A stretch of 22,984 nucleotides of DNA from the NCBI GenBank assembly GCA_009774215.1, contig VSNH01000043.1:1-22984 (forward strand). Reading direction: 5' to 3'. The translations under genes and the position numbers were made by a program. This DNA is from Lachnospiraceae bacterium (GTDB taxonomy: Bacteria; Bacillota; Clostridia; Lachnospirales; Lachnospiraceae). Below, piece by piece: positions 1-7,977 of this stretch; within the stretch, counting starts at the first letter, position 1; every line of letters begins with the position of its first letter. Under the pieces are notes generated by a model that searched no databases, was not told the origin of the DNA, and worked only from the letters and a program-made list of their open reading frames with translations.

Positions 1-91
1 ATATATAATATCCTAAAATGAATAATATATTAAAAAGGAACGTGTGAGAACGAGTATGCACGGTGAATGCGAAAAAGGCTTGTAATACGTC

Positions 92-1407
92 ATGGAGATA
101 AACGGATATATGAGAGAGACGTTGATTTTATGGATAAAAGAAATGGGCATTGTTTTTCTCTGTGCGATAATGGGTGTCGCAGCGCTTGTGGTTACCTATT
201 TTATTTCAAATGACTGTATGCGGGAGCATGTGTGGGAATCCGCTATTATATTACATAGTGAGGGATTGGGCGCATATCTCTGGCAGGATGTCGAGGAGAC
301 AAAGCTGGACATTTATACGGACGGCTTGATGATTAACGTGTCTTACACCGAGACAGAGGATGGCGTAAGGGATATTCTGCTTGGTACGCATGTCGAGGTG
401 GACGGTAGAAATCCGATGGACTCACTGTATGAGGTGGCTGTCTTAGCCAATGACAATTATACCGTAAAGAATTATGGAAGATACTGGCATGGATATCAGG
501 TTTTACTGCGGCCGCTTTTATGCTTTTCAATTATTCGGATATCCTGCAGATCAATATGATTCTGCAGCTTCTTCTTGTCTTTGGCTTTGTGACTCTTCTG
601 GCGGGAACAGAGGAAAGGGTGTATATCGTTCCTTTTCTTGGCATGTATGTCTTCTTATGCCCGGTCAGTCTGGCCGGTTCTTTGCAGTATTCTCCCTGCT
701 TTTACATTATGATGTCTACGCTGACTGCACTGTTTATATGGAGGGGAAGACTGACAGATACGGGGAAAAATATTCAGTTTCTTCTGGCAGGCGTGTTGAC
801 GGCGTATTTTGATTTTCTGACTTATCCCTTTATTACGTTGGGGGTGCCGCTGATTGCCTGTCTCGCCTTTGATTTGAGGCGGTGGTCGGCGGACCGAAAG
901 CATATGTGGAAAAATATTTTGCTGTATACCGTTTCATGGGGGATCGGCTATGTGGGAATGTGGTCGTCAAAGTGGGTGATTGCTTCCGTTTTCACAGGGG
1001 AAAATATTATTTATGATGCATTTGGCGCGATTGCTTATCGCAGCGGATATTTTACCGAAAAGCATTCCTATTATGATACGCTAAAACTGAATCTCGGCGT
1101 ATGCAATTGGAAAGTGATCCTGCTCGCATTGATCTGTGTGTCAGTATGTGTTGCCACATTTAGGATCAAAAAACATATCAGGATAGAGAGGCGCCTTTTT
1201 TCGGCATTGGGAGCAATTCTATTTGTGTCATTGTATCCGTTTTTCTGGTATCTGTTCACAAAGGATCATTCCTGCTGTCACTCCTATTTTACGTGGCGGG
1301 AGCTGGGGATCAGCGTGTTCGGCGTGTTGACGGCCGGGGTGATGGGGATACGGGCGTTTGGGGAAAAGGGAGCTGGTCAGCAGCGATACAATGGAAAGCT
1401 TTTTTGA
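92..1407 (+). pseudogene. Frameshifted multi-span membrane protein
   Basis: Two overlapping reading frames make one protein. Frame one runs 92-559 and begins with a membrane segment (about residues 18-38), followed by a soluble stretch that ends in YGRYWHGYQVLLRPLL. From about position 515 the hydrophobic continuation (LFNYSDILQINMILQLLLVF) lies in the frame of 520-1407, which holds several more membrane spans and ends soon after a SCCHSYFTWRELGISVFG segment. One missing base (or two extra) near 510-525 explains the break. I recall similar uncharacterised integral membrane proteins in Lachnospiraceae, sometimes near glycosyltransferase genes, but no function is known. The ATG at 92 follows an in-frame stop at 83-85. 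A sequencing error or programmed frameshifting could also explain the split, but the junction has no obvious slippery site with a downstream structure. The next gene is also degraded, which supports true decay. Confidence 0.7.
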
Positions 1408-1468
1408 GAAATTTATGCAGATTGCGGAACGATGATGTCAGGGAAAATGGGTGGTTATCGGGGAAGGC

Positions 1469-1740
1469 ATGGGAATGTATATGAACAGGGGAAATGAGAG
1501 CTTTGATAGAGCAAGGAGATCCAGAATTTATGTGGATAAAACTGGATTGTTGGAATATACGAATGAAGTAGCGGGGACGGAGCAGTGTTATATATGCAAC
1601 AGCAGGCCGAGGCGGTTTGGCAAGTCTATGACGGCTATTCTTTCCGACAGGTACAGCATGTCTATAACCCCAATTCCGTAAAAAGATTGCCGAAAGATAT
1701 CTGCGGTCTGCGGCGGGAATTTTTTGAGAGTAAAGTGTAG
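1469..1740 (+). pseudogene. Remnant of AAA-ATPase-like (PF09820 type) gene with internal deletion
   Basis: The first part, from the ATG at 1469 (GTG at 1451 is possible), has the hallmark start of the AAA-ATPase_like/DUF1703 family: a short MGMYMNRGN leader, RSRIYVDKTGLLEYTN, then the Walker A region RPRRFGKSMTA. The frame then collapses to a stop at 1679-1681. Shifting one base at about 1627 opens VYDGYSFRQVQHVYNPNSV, which matches the W-YDGY-F...VYNPNSV motif that lies roughly two hundred residues further along in intact members. It continues to a stop at 1738-1740. The gene has therefore lost its ATPase core through a deletion that also changed frame, leaving both ends. Such proteins normally carry a PD-(D/E)XK nuclease-like C-terminus, also absent. 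It is certainly non-functional as this family. Confidence 0.7.
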
Positions 1741-1758
1741 ATAAGACGCGCGAAGTAC

Positions 1759-1801
1759 CGCCCGCCATACGCTATTTTCATACAGCTGTGGCGGGCGTTT
1801 T
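1759..1801 (+). terminator. Hairpin terminator after the ATPase remnant
   Basis: Perfect 9-bp stem CGCCCGCCA (1759-1767) with TGGCGGGCG (1789-1797), a 21-nt loop, then TTTT at 1798-1801. The T-run lies on the plus strand, so it fits termination of rightward transcription from the decayed genes. It also lies 11 bases past the stop of the leftward permease gene, but the minus strand has no U-run after the stem. Confidence 0.6.
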
Positions 1802-1811
1802 GCTGCCGCTT

Positions 1812-2630
1812 CTAATATTTTTTCTTATAATAATGCTCCGCACTCTGGATCAGCTTATAAAACACCATGGCGATGGCGCACAGAATAATAATGGAAGTGA
1901 TTACCATATTGAGCTGGAACACCTGCGAGCCGTAGATAATCAGATACCCTAGTCCACGTCTGGCGGCCAGAAATTCCCCGATGATGACGCCCACGAGGGC
2001 AAGCCCGATATTGACTTTCATGCTGCTTAAGATGAGCGGCACGGAGCTTGGCAGGATCACTTTGGCGAGGGCGTCTTTGCGGCTGCCGCCAAGGGTGTAG
2101 ATCAGTTTGCACATCCCAGGATCCACCTGACAGAAACCGGTATAGAGGCTGATGATGGAGCCGAAAACCGCTACGGAGAGGCCTGCCACGATGATGGTAT
2201 TTGTGCCGGTGCCCAGCCATACGATCAAAAGCGGCGCGAGGGCGGATTTCGGCAGGGCGTTCAGGACGACGAGGTAGGGTTCCAGAATTTCGGAGAGGCT
2301 GTTCTGATACCAGAGGAGGGTGGCGGCAAGAAGGCTTAAGACCGTGACCAGAAAGAAGCTTGCGATTGTCTCAAACAGGGTGACTCCGGTATGGGTGAAG
2401 AAGGAGTGATCCACAAGCATCTGACCGAGATATTTCACAATGCCGGAGGGGCTGCTGAAAAAGAAGCTGTCTATCCAGCCGAGTCTTGCGGCTGTCTCCC
2501 ACAGTCCCAGAAAGAGGAGCAGGAGAACCAGTCTTCCGAGGGCGATTCTGTGATGATGCCTGTGGTGGGCGCGCAGGAAGCTTTCCTGCTGCGGGGAGAC
2601 AGATGGCGTGCTATGCGGTTGTCGAGTCAT
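1812..2630 (-). CDS. ABC transporter permease, NitT/TauT (SsuC/TauC-like) family
   Basis: A 272-residue integral membrane protein with about six hydrophobic segments after a basic, cytoplasmic N-terminus rich in His and Arg. Near residues 185-240 it has the cytoplasmic coupling (EAA) loop typical of BPD_transp_1 permeases, YTLGGSRKDALAKVILPSSV, followed by GEFLAARRGLGYLI, which is characteristic of the sulfonate/nitrate/taurine group. It would form the transmembrane channel of an importer energised by the ATPase encoded just upstream. The two genes overlap by 20 bases (the ATG at 2630 lies inside the ATPase gene), and a GGGAGG ribosome-binding site lies about 7 bases before the ATG, so they are translationally linked. 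The substrate cannot be told from sequence: aliphatic sulfonates, taurine, nitrate or a thiamin precursor are all family options. Confidence 0.88.
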   Translation of the reverse strand: MTRQPHSTPSVSPQQESFLRAHHRHHHRIALGRLVLLLLFLGLWETAARLGWIDSFFFSSPSGIVKYLGQMLVDHSFFTHTGVTLFETIASFFLVTVLSLLAATLLWYQNSLSEILEPYLVVLNALPKSALAPLLIVWLGTGTNTIIVAGLSVAVFGSIISLYTGFCQVDPGMCKLIYTLGGSRKDALAKVILPSSVPLILSSMKVNIGLALVGVIIGEFLAARRGLGYLIIYGSQVFQLNMVITSIIILCAIAMVFYKLIQSAEHYYKKKY

Positions 2631-3399
2631 CGGTTAATACCTCCCATAATTGATTAAAGTATGTTTGATAAGCGGCGGTGCCGCGGACAGCCAGAGGATC
2701 TTCCCGGTTTATTTCGTAGTGGATTTCCATTTCCCGTTTGACACCGGCGGGACGTTTGGAGAGGACGATCACCCGGTCTGCCAGCGTGATGGCTTCGGAG
2801 AGATCGTGGGTGATCAACAGAGCGGTTTTTCCTGTCTGACGGATGATATTGGCGATGTCTGCAGAGACGGAGAGTCTTGTCTGGAAATCCAGAGCGCTGA
2901 AAGGTTCATCCAGAAGAAGGAGATCCGGGTGGACTGCCATGGTGCGGATCAGGGCGGCCCGCTGACGCATGCCGCCGGAAAGCTCGGACGGCTTTTTGTC
3001 CTTAAAGCCATAAAGACCGTAATCTTCCAACAGTTTCAGAACATAGTCCGTATTTTCTTTTGTAAGGCTGTGGGTGAGCTCCAGTCCGAGAATGACATTC
3101 CGGTAGACTGTGCGCCACTCAAAGAGATGGTCGCGCTGCAGCATATAGCCTATCTTTAAGGCGGAGTCCGCGCAGTAGTCTTTGGAGGAAAGCCCCCGGT
3201 AAATCACTTCGCCGTCTTCCGGGGCAAGCAGTCCTGCAATGATGGACAAAAGAGTGGACTTTCCGCAGCCGCTCGGTCCGACGACAGCTACGAAACTCCC
3301 TTCGGAAATCTGCAGATTGATGTGCGAGAGCGCGGGGGTCTCTCCTTTCAGATTGTGATAGGAGTAGGAAACATCCCGCAGAGAAAGTATTGGCTGCAT
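2611..3399 (-). CDS. ABC transporter ATP-binding protein, NitT/TauT (SsuB/TauB-like) family
   Basis: A 262-residue nucleotide-binding subunit with every catalytic motif. These are Walker A GPSGCGKST (residues 41-49), a Q-loop at YMLQRDHLFEW, signature LSGGMRQRAAL, Walker B LLLLDEPFSALD and the H-loop histidine in LLITHDLSEAI. Length and motif spacing match SsuB/TauB-type ATPases. It is the first gene of a leftward pair with the permease, whose start it overlaps. A strong AAGGAGG ribosome-binding site precedes the ATG at 3399. It should hydrolyse ATP at the inner membrane face to drive uptake. No periplasmic/lipoprotein binding subunit is encoded on either side, so the binding protein must lie elsewhere or the locus has lost it. 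Confidence 0.9.
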   Translation of the reverse strand: MQPILSLRDVSYSYHNLKGETPALSHINLQISEGSFVAVVGPSGCGKSTLLSIIAGLLAPEDGEVIYRGLSSKDYCADSALKIGYMLQRDHLFEWRTVYRNVILGLELTHSLTKENTDYVLKLLEDYGLYGFKDKKPSELSGGMRQRAALIRTMAVHPDLLLLDEPFSALDFQTRLSVSADIANIIRQTGKTALLITHDLSEAITLADRVIVLSKRPAGVKREMEIHYEINREDPLAVRGTAAYQTYFNQLWEVLTDDSTTA

Positions 3400-3472
3400 A
3401 GAAAATGCCTCCTTATGCAGTTAACGACGTCACATTTTTTGCGAACCGAAATCTGATGGGTCGTTTACTACG

Positions 3473-3499
3473 AGTATAACATTATTTTATGACGCGCAA
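3473..3499 (-). promoter_or_regulatory. Probable promoter of the ABC transporter pair
   Basis: Read leftward, the sequence has an extended -10, TGTTATACT (TATACT at 3473-3478), with a weak TTGCGC at 3494-3499 separated by 15 bases. The short spacing makes the -35 uncertain, but an extended -10 can compensate. It leaves a leader of roughly 65 bases before the ATPase start. In that leader AACGAC (3423-3428) and GTCGTT (3460-3465) form an inverted repeat. Confidence 0.45.
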
Positions 3500-3516
3500 G
3501 AAAATATGTGTTTTGA

Positions 3517-3545
3517 TTGAAAACAAAACCACTTTATGGTATCAT
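3517..3545 (+). promoter_or_regulatory. Sigma-A type promoter of argH-asd
   Basis: TTGAAA (3517-3522), a 17-base spacer, then TATCAT (3540-3545) preceded by TG at 3537-3538, giving an extended -10. The in-frame ATG at 3536 lies inside this promoter, which argues against it as the argH start and favours the ATG at 3581. The promoter is back to back with the leftward ABC promoter in a 181-base divergent region. Confidence 0.7.
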
Positions 3546-3580
3546 CAAATTTAGATTTAATTAAAATGGAGGTTTTAGAC

Positions 3581-5062
3581 ATGGCACAGTTGTGGGGCGG
3601 CCGTTTCACGAAGGAGACGGATCAGCTTGTATATAACTTTAACGCGTCGATCTCCTTTGATCAGAAATTCTTTCAGCAGGACATTGAGGGCAGTATTGTA
3701 CATACGATCATGCTCGCCAAGCAGGGGATTCTGACGAAAGAGGAGAAGGACGAAATTTTAAAGGGGCTCACCGGGATCAGACAGGATGTGGAAGACGGAA
3801 AGCTTGCGATCACGGAGGAGTACGAGGATATTCACAGCTTTGTGGAGGCGAACCTGATCGACCGGATCGGCGATGTGGGGAAAAAGCTGCACACGGGCAG
3901 GAGCCGCAACGATCAGGTGGCGCTCGACATGCGGCTGTACACGAGATTGGAAGTCCTCAATACAGACAGTCTGCTGAAAGAGCTTTTGCAGACGCTTCTG
4001 ACCATTATGGAAAAACACACGCAGACGTATATGCCGGGCTTCACCCATCTGCAGAAGGCGCAGCCGGTGACGCTTGCGCACCATGTCGGCGCTTACTTCG
4101 AGATGTTTAAGCGGGACAGGTCAAGGCTTAAGGATATATTTTACCGTATGAATTACTGTCCGCTGGGCGCGGGGGCGCTTGCGGGGACGACTTATCCGCT
4201 GGATCGTGTTTACACGGCATCGCTTCTGGGCTTTGAGGGACCGACGCTAAACAGCATGGATTCGGTTTCCGACAGGGATTACGTGATAGAATTTTTGTCC
4301 GCGCTCTCCACGATTATGATGCACCTAAGCCGCTTTTGTGAGGAGATCATCATCTGGAACTCCAACGAATACCGCTTTGTGGAGATCGACGATGCCTACT
4401 CCACAGGAAGCAGTATTATGCCCCAGAAGAAAAATCCGGATATCGCGGAGCTGGTGCGCGGAAAGACGGGGCGCGTCTACGGGGCGCTACTTTCCATATT
4501 GACGACCATGAAGGGGATTCCTCTTGCTTACAATAAAGATATGCAGGAGGACAAGGAACTGACCTTTGACGCCATCGACACGGTGAAAGGGTGTCTTGCA
4601 TTGTTTGAGGGCATGATCCGCACCATGAAGTTCAATGAGGATGTGATGGAAAAGAGCGCGGCCATGGGCTTTACCAACGCCACGGACGCGGCGGATTATC
4701 TGGTCGGAAAAGGCGTTCCTTTCAGGGACGCTCACGGCATTATCGGCAGGCTGGTACTTTTCTGCATTGAGAAAAACTGCAGCATCGACGAGCTTAGTAT
4801 AGAGGAGCTTAAGGAGATCAGTCCGATCTTTGAGGAGGATGTCTATCAGGCGATCAGTTTGAAGACCTGCGTGGAAAAGCGGCTGACGATCGGCGCGCCG
4901 GGGCCGGAAGCCATGCGCGAGGTCATACGAATGCAAAAGGAGTATCTCTCCCGAGACTGGCAGGATGAGGAAGACATATTTGGCGGAATGTGGAATAACG
5001 GAGAGACAGAAAAACAGGATAAACATAAATGTTTTGACAATAAGGAGGAGATGAAAGAATGA
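3581..5062 (+). CDS. argH: Argininosuccinate lyase
   Basis: Splits argininosuccinate into arginine and fumarate, the last step of arginine synthesis, as a cytosolic tetramer of the fumarase/aspartase superfamily. It opens with MAQLWGGRFTKETD, then shows TGRSRNDQVALDMR and FTHLQKAQPVTLAHH, and the family signature GSSIMPQKKNPD with its mobile-loop serines near residues 277-278. I chose the ATG at 3581 because GGAGG sits at 3568-3572 and homologues begin MAQLWGGRF; an upstream ATG at 3536 overlaps the promoter. The 493-residue product is about 30 longer than typical ArgH (around 460). The extra tail after QKEYLSRDW is hydrophilic and reads through the ribosome-binding site of the next gene, ending in an ATGA overlap with asd. 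Confidence 0.95.
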   Translation: MAQLWGGRFTKETDQLVYNFNASISFDQKFFQQDIEGSIVHTIMLAKQGILTKEEKDEILKGLTGIRQDVEDGKLAITEEYEDIHSFVEANLIDRIGDVGKKLHTGRSRNDQVALDMRLYTRLEVLNTDSLLKELLQTLLTIMEKHTQTYMPGFTHLQKAQPVTLAHHVGAYFEMFKRDRSRLKDIFYRMNYCPLGAGALAGTTYPLDRVYTASLLGFEGPTLNSMDSVSDRDYVIEFLSALSTIMMHLSRFCEEIIIWNSNEYRFVEIDDAYSTGSSIMPQKKNPDIAELVRGKTGRVYGALLSILTTMKGIPLAYNKDMQEDKELTFDAIDTVKGCLALFEGMIRTMKFNEDVMEKSAAMGFTNATDAADYLVGKGVPFRDAHGIIGRLVLFCIEKNCSIDELSIEELKEISPIFEEDVYQAISLKTCVEKRLTIGAPGPEAMREVIRMQKEYLSRDWQDEEDIFGGMWNNGETEKQDKHKCFDNKEEMKE

Positions 5063-6144
5063 GTGAGAAGTTAAAGGTAGGCATTTTAGGCGGCACGGGT
5101 ATGGTAGGGCAGCGTTTTATCGCCCTCTTGGAGAACCATCCCTGGTTTGAGGTGACCACGATTGCGGCGAGCCCCCGTTCCGCGGGCAGGTCTTACGAGG
5201 AGGCAGTGGGGGACAGATGGAAGATGGATACGCCCATGCCGGAGGCGGTAAAGAAGATTGTGGTCAAAAATGTGAACGAGGTCGCAGAAGTGGCGGCGGA
5301 AGTTGACTTTGTCTTTTCCGCAGTGGATATGACGAAGGACGAGATCAAAAAGATCGAGGAGGAGTACGCGAAGACGGAGACCCCCGTGGTTTCCAACAAC
5401 AGCGCCCACCGTTGGACGCCGGATGTGCCCATGGTGGTGCCCGAGATCAATCCGGAGCATTTCGATGTGATCGAGTCGCAGAAAAAGCGGCTTGGCACGA
5501 AGCGCGGCTTTATCGCCGTGAAGCCGAACTGCTCAATTCAGAGCTACGCGCCGGTTCTCACCGCATGGAAGGAGTTTGAGCCTTACGAGGTGGTGGCTAC
5601 CACCTATCAGGCAATTTCCGGTGCCGGCAAGACCTTTAAGGACTGGCCGGAGATGGTGGAGAATGTGATTCCCTACATCGGCGGCGAGGAGGAGAAGAGC
5701 GAGAAGGAGCCGCTTCGAATCTGGGGTGAGATTGTGGACGGTGAGATTGTTCCGGCCACAAGCCCGGTGATCACCTGCCAGTGTATCAGGGTGCCCGTGC
5801 TCAACGGCCATACGGCGGCGGTGTTTGTGAAGTTCAGGAAAAAGCCGACCAAGGAGCAGCTGGTTGAAAAGCTTGTGCAGTTTAAGGGGCTGCCGCAGGA
5901 GCTTGCTCTTCCCAGTGCGCCGAAGCAGTTTATTCAGGTGATGGAGGAGGATAACCGTCCGCAGGTAAAGCTGGATGTGAATTATGAAAACGGTATGGGC
6001 ATCAGTGTGGGGCGCATCCGCGAGGACAGCGTTTACGACTGGAAGTTCGTGGGACTTTCCCATAATACCGTGCGCGGAGCGGCAGGGGGAGCCGTGCTCT
6101 GTGCGGAGACACTGAAAGCGAAGGGGTATATTACGAAAAAATAG
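5059..6144 (+). CDS. asd: Aspartate-semialdehyde dehydrogenase
   Basis: Reduces aspartyl phosphate to aspartate semialdehyde with NADPH, the branch-point step toward lysine, methionine, threonine and the cell-wall precursor diaminopimelate. The N-terminal Rossmann motif GILGGTGMVGQRF (about residues 8-20) binds NADP. The catalytic cysteine lies in VKPNCSIQSY (Cys158), and SNNSAHRW and GLSHNTVRGAAGG are typical. The length (361) and the insertions match the long archaeal/fungal-type branch of Asd, not the E. coli type. The start ATG overlaps the argH stop by four bases (ATGA) and has an AAGGAGGAG ribosome-binding site, so it is co-translated with argH. No hairpin with a T-run follows it clearly. 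Confidence 0.95.
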   Translation: MSEKLKVGILGGTGMVGQRFIALLENHPWFEVTTIAASPRSAGRSYEEAVGDRWKMDTPMPEAVKKIVVKNVNEVAEVAAEVDFVFSAVDMTKDEIKKIEEEYAKTETPVVSNNSAHRWTPDVPMVVPEINPEHFDVIESQKKRLGTKRGFIAVKPNCSIQSYAPVLTAWKEFEPYEVVATTYQAISGAGKTFKDWPEMVENVIPYIGGEEEKSEKEPLRIWGEIVDGEIVPATSPVITCQCIRVPVLNGHTAAVFVKFRKKPTKEQLVEKLVQFKGLPQELALPSAPKQFIQVMEEDNRPQVKLDVNYENGMGISVGRIREDSVYDWKFVGLSHNTVRGAAGGAVLCAETLKAKGYITKK

Positions 6145-6225
6145 GGGAGTTGTAAGAAAACTGTAAACACAGATGATTGATATGGGGGGAGGGGCGCCGT
6201 CCGGGGAGAATGGCGCGCGTATATA

Positions 6226-7974
6226 GTGAGCAATACAGAAATCAATTGGAAGGGAAACGGGACACAGCTGCTTGTGGAGGAAAATGAGAAGCTGCGCCGG
6301 GAAGAAAAAATGCTCCGCCTTTTGTGCGATACGTCGAGCAGTGCATTTATCTATTATAACTTTCGGGAAGACCGGGTTGACACGTTAGGGAACTGGGAGC
6401 ACTATTTTGATTTTTCCATTTCTGCGATGGACGATCTGAACATACTCTATGACAGGGTGGAAGAGCAATACAAAATTCCACTCAAAGAGGGACTGTTTAT
6501 CGAGAAACAATGGAGGGACAGAGACAGCTTTGAGATTAAGTTGAAGGAATGCCGGCTCTGTATCGAGGTGGAGGTTAACGTTGTTTATGATTCCGAAGGG
6601 AAACCTACGGATAAAATCATACGGTTTAAGGATGTGACCAAATTAACCTCCCAGAAGGACGAACTTACCTACATGGCTTATTATGACATGTTGACGGGGC
6701 TGTACAACCGGAATTATTTTGTCAGGCTCCTGGGAGAATTTTTGCGCCGCGCGGAAAAGGAAACGAAAAAAGTAGCGGTGATGTTCATGGATTTTGATGA
6801 TTTTCGCAGAGTCAACGACGGCATGGGCATTATTGCGGGCGACGAGCTGGTGCAGCTTTTTGGACAGTACCTCTCCGGTCTGATGAGCGACTATGTGGTG
6901 ATTTCTCATTTCAGCACGGATATTTACTGTATCGCAATCTACGATCCCTGCGGGGCGAGAAGTGTGGACACGATTTACAAGGTGATCAGAGAGCGGTTAA
7001 AGAAGCCGTTTAAAATGACGGACGGGCAGGAGGTCACCATGACGGTGAGCGTGGGTGTGTCCGAATATCCGGAGGCATCGTCGGGTACGTTGGAGCTGAT
7101 CAACTGCGCGGAGATCGTCATGTTTAAGGCGAAGAGTCGTGGAAAAGATAAAATCCAGTATTTTGACGGCACGATCCTGGAAGAGTTTTTACAGACAGCG
7201 AGCATCCAGAATATGCTGAAAGAGGTTGTGTTCGAACAGAATTTTACCATGTATTTCCAGCCCCAGTATTATGCGAAAGACGGAAAATTTCGCGGCGTGG
7301 AGGCGCTGATCCGCTGGCGGGATAATAAAGGAGTTATGATCAGTCCCGCCGTTTTTATTCCCATTGCGGAAAAGAACGGAACGATAGTGCCGATCGGAAA
7401 TTGGGTGATAGAAAAGAGTGTGCAGACTTATGCGCAGTGGCGTGATAAATATCATTATCCTCTGATTTTATCCCTGAATGTGTCGGCGGTACAGTGCAAG
7501 AAACGGGGGTTCATAGACTGTCTTTTGCAGATTTTGGAAAAGTATGACGTTTCTCCGGACGAAATCGAAATTGAGGTGACGGAAACCATTTTGATTGATG
7601 ATTTTGATTACATAAGCGAGCGGCTGGGTGAATTGAAGAAGACCGGGGTCAGAATTTCGCTGGATGATTTCGGTACGGGCTTTTCTTCCCTGTCCTATTT
7701 AAAGGGACTGCCCATCGACACGCTCAAGATCGATAAGACGTTTGTGGATACGCTTTTGACGGACAAAAACACAAAGATTATCACGGAATCCATTATTTAC
7801 ATGGTGAAACGACTGGGTTATGAGACAATTGCGGAGGGCGTCGAGACCAAGGAGCAGTTCCAGTATCTGAAAGAGCTGGAATGCGATATGATTCAGGGCT
7901 ACTATATGGGCAGACCGATGCCGGCGCAGGGCATAGCGGATATACTGGAAAAATTGACGGAGAAGGTAGGATGA
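6226..7974 (+). CDS. PAS / degenerate GGDEF / EAL protein, likely c-di-GMP phosphodiesterase
   Basis: A 582-residue cytoplasmic signalling protein. After a short charged start, a PAS-like region covers about residues 30-145, a GGDEF-type domain about 150-310, and an EAL domain about 335-575. The GGDEF signature is replaced by STDIY (residues 230-234), so diguanylate cyclase activity is unlikely and the domain may only bind GTP or transmit signals. The EAL domain is complete: EALIRW (Glu359), LNVSAVQ, EIEVTET, LDDFGTGFSS (Asp480-481), DTLKIDKTFV, EGVET and MIQGYYMGRPMP. It should therefore hydrolyse c-di-GMP. The GTG start at 6226 has only a distant GGGGAGA upstream, so the start is somewhat uncertain; no in-frame ATG lies further upstream before a stop. 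A structured repeat begins just after its stop. Confidence 0.9.
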   Translation: MSNTEINWKGNGTQLLVEENEKLRREEKMLRLLCDTSSSAFIYYNFREDRVDTLGNWEHYFDFSISAMDDLNILYDRVEEQYKIPLKEGLFIEKQWRDRDSFEIKLKECRLCIEVEVNVVYDSEGKPTDKIIRFKDVTKLTSQKDELTYMAYYDMLTGLYNRNYFVRLLGEFLRRAEKETKKVAVMFMDFDDFRRVNDGMGIIAGDELVQLFGQYLSGLMSDYVVISHFSTDIYCIAIYDPCGARSVDTIYKVIRERLKKPFKMTDGQEVTMTVSVGVSEYPEASSGTLELINCAEIVMFKAKSRGKDKIQYFDGTILEEFLQTASIQNMLKEVVFEQNFTMYFQPQYYAKDGKFRGVEALIRWRDNKGVMISPAVFIPIAEKNGTIVPIGNWVIEKSVQTYAQWRDKYHYPLILSLNVSAVQCKKRGFIDCLLQILEKYDVSPDEIEIEVTETILIDDFDYISERLGELKKTGVRISLDDFGTGFSSLSYLKGLPIDTLKIDKTFVDTLLTDKNTKIITESIIYMVKRLGYETIAEGVETKEQFQYLKELECDMIQGYYMGRPMPAQGIADILEKLTEKVG

Positions 7975-7977
7975 GAA

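Noticed and set aside
3400..3466. Known riboswitch (TPP, guanidine or preQ1) ahead of the ABC pair
   Set aside because: None of the recognisable core motifs, such as the TPP CUGAGA box, is present and the leader is short.
3536..3580. Upstream ATG that would extend ArgH by 15 residues
   Set aside because: It overlaps the -10 region of a good promoter, has no ribosome-binding site, and homologues start at MAQLWGGRF, which has GGAGG 8 bases upstream.
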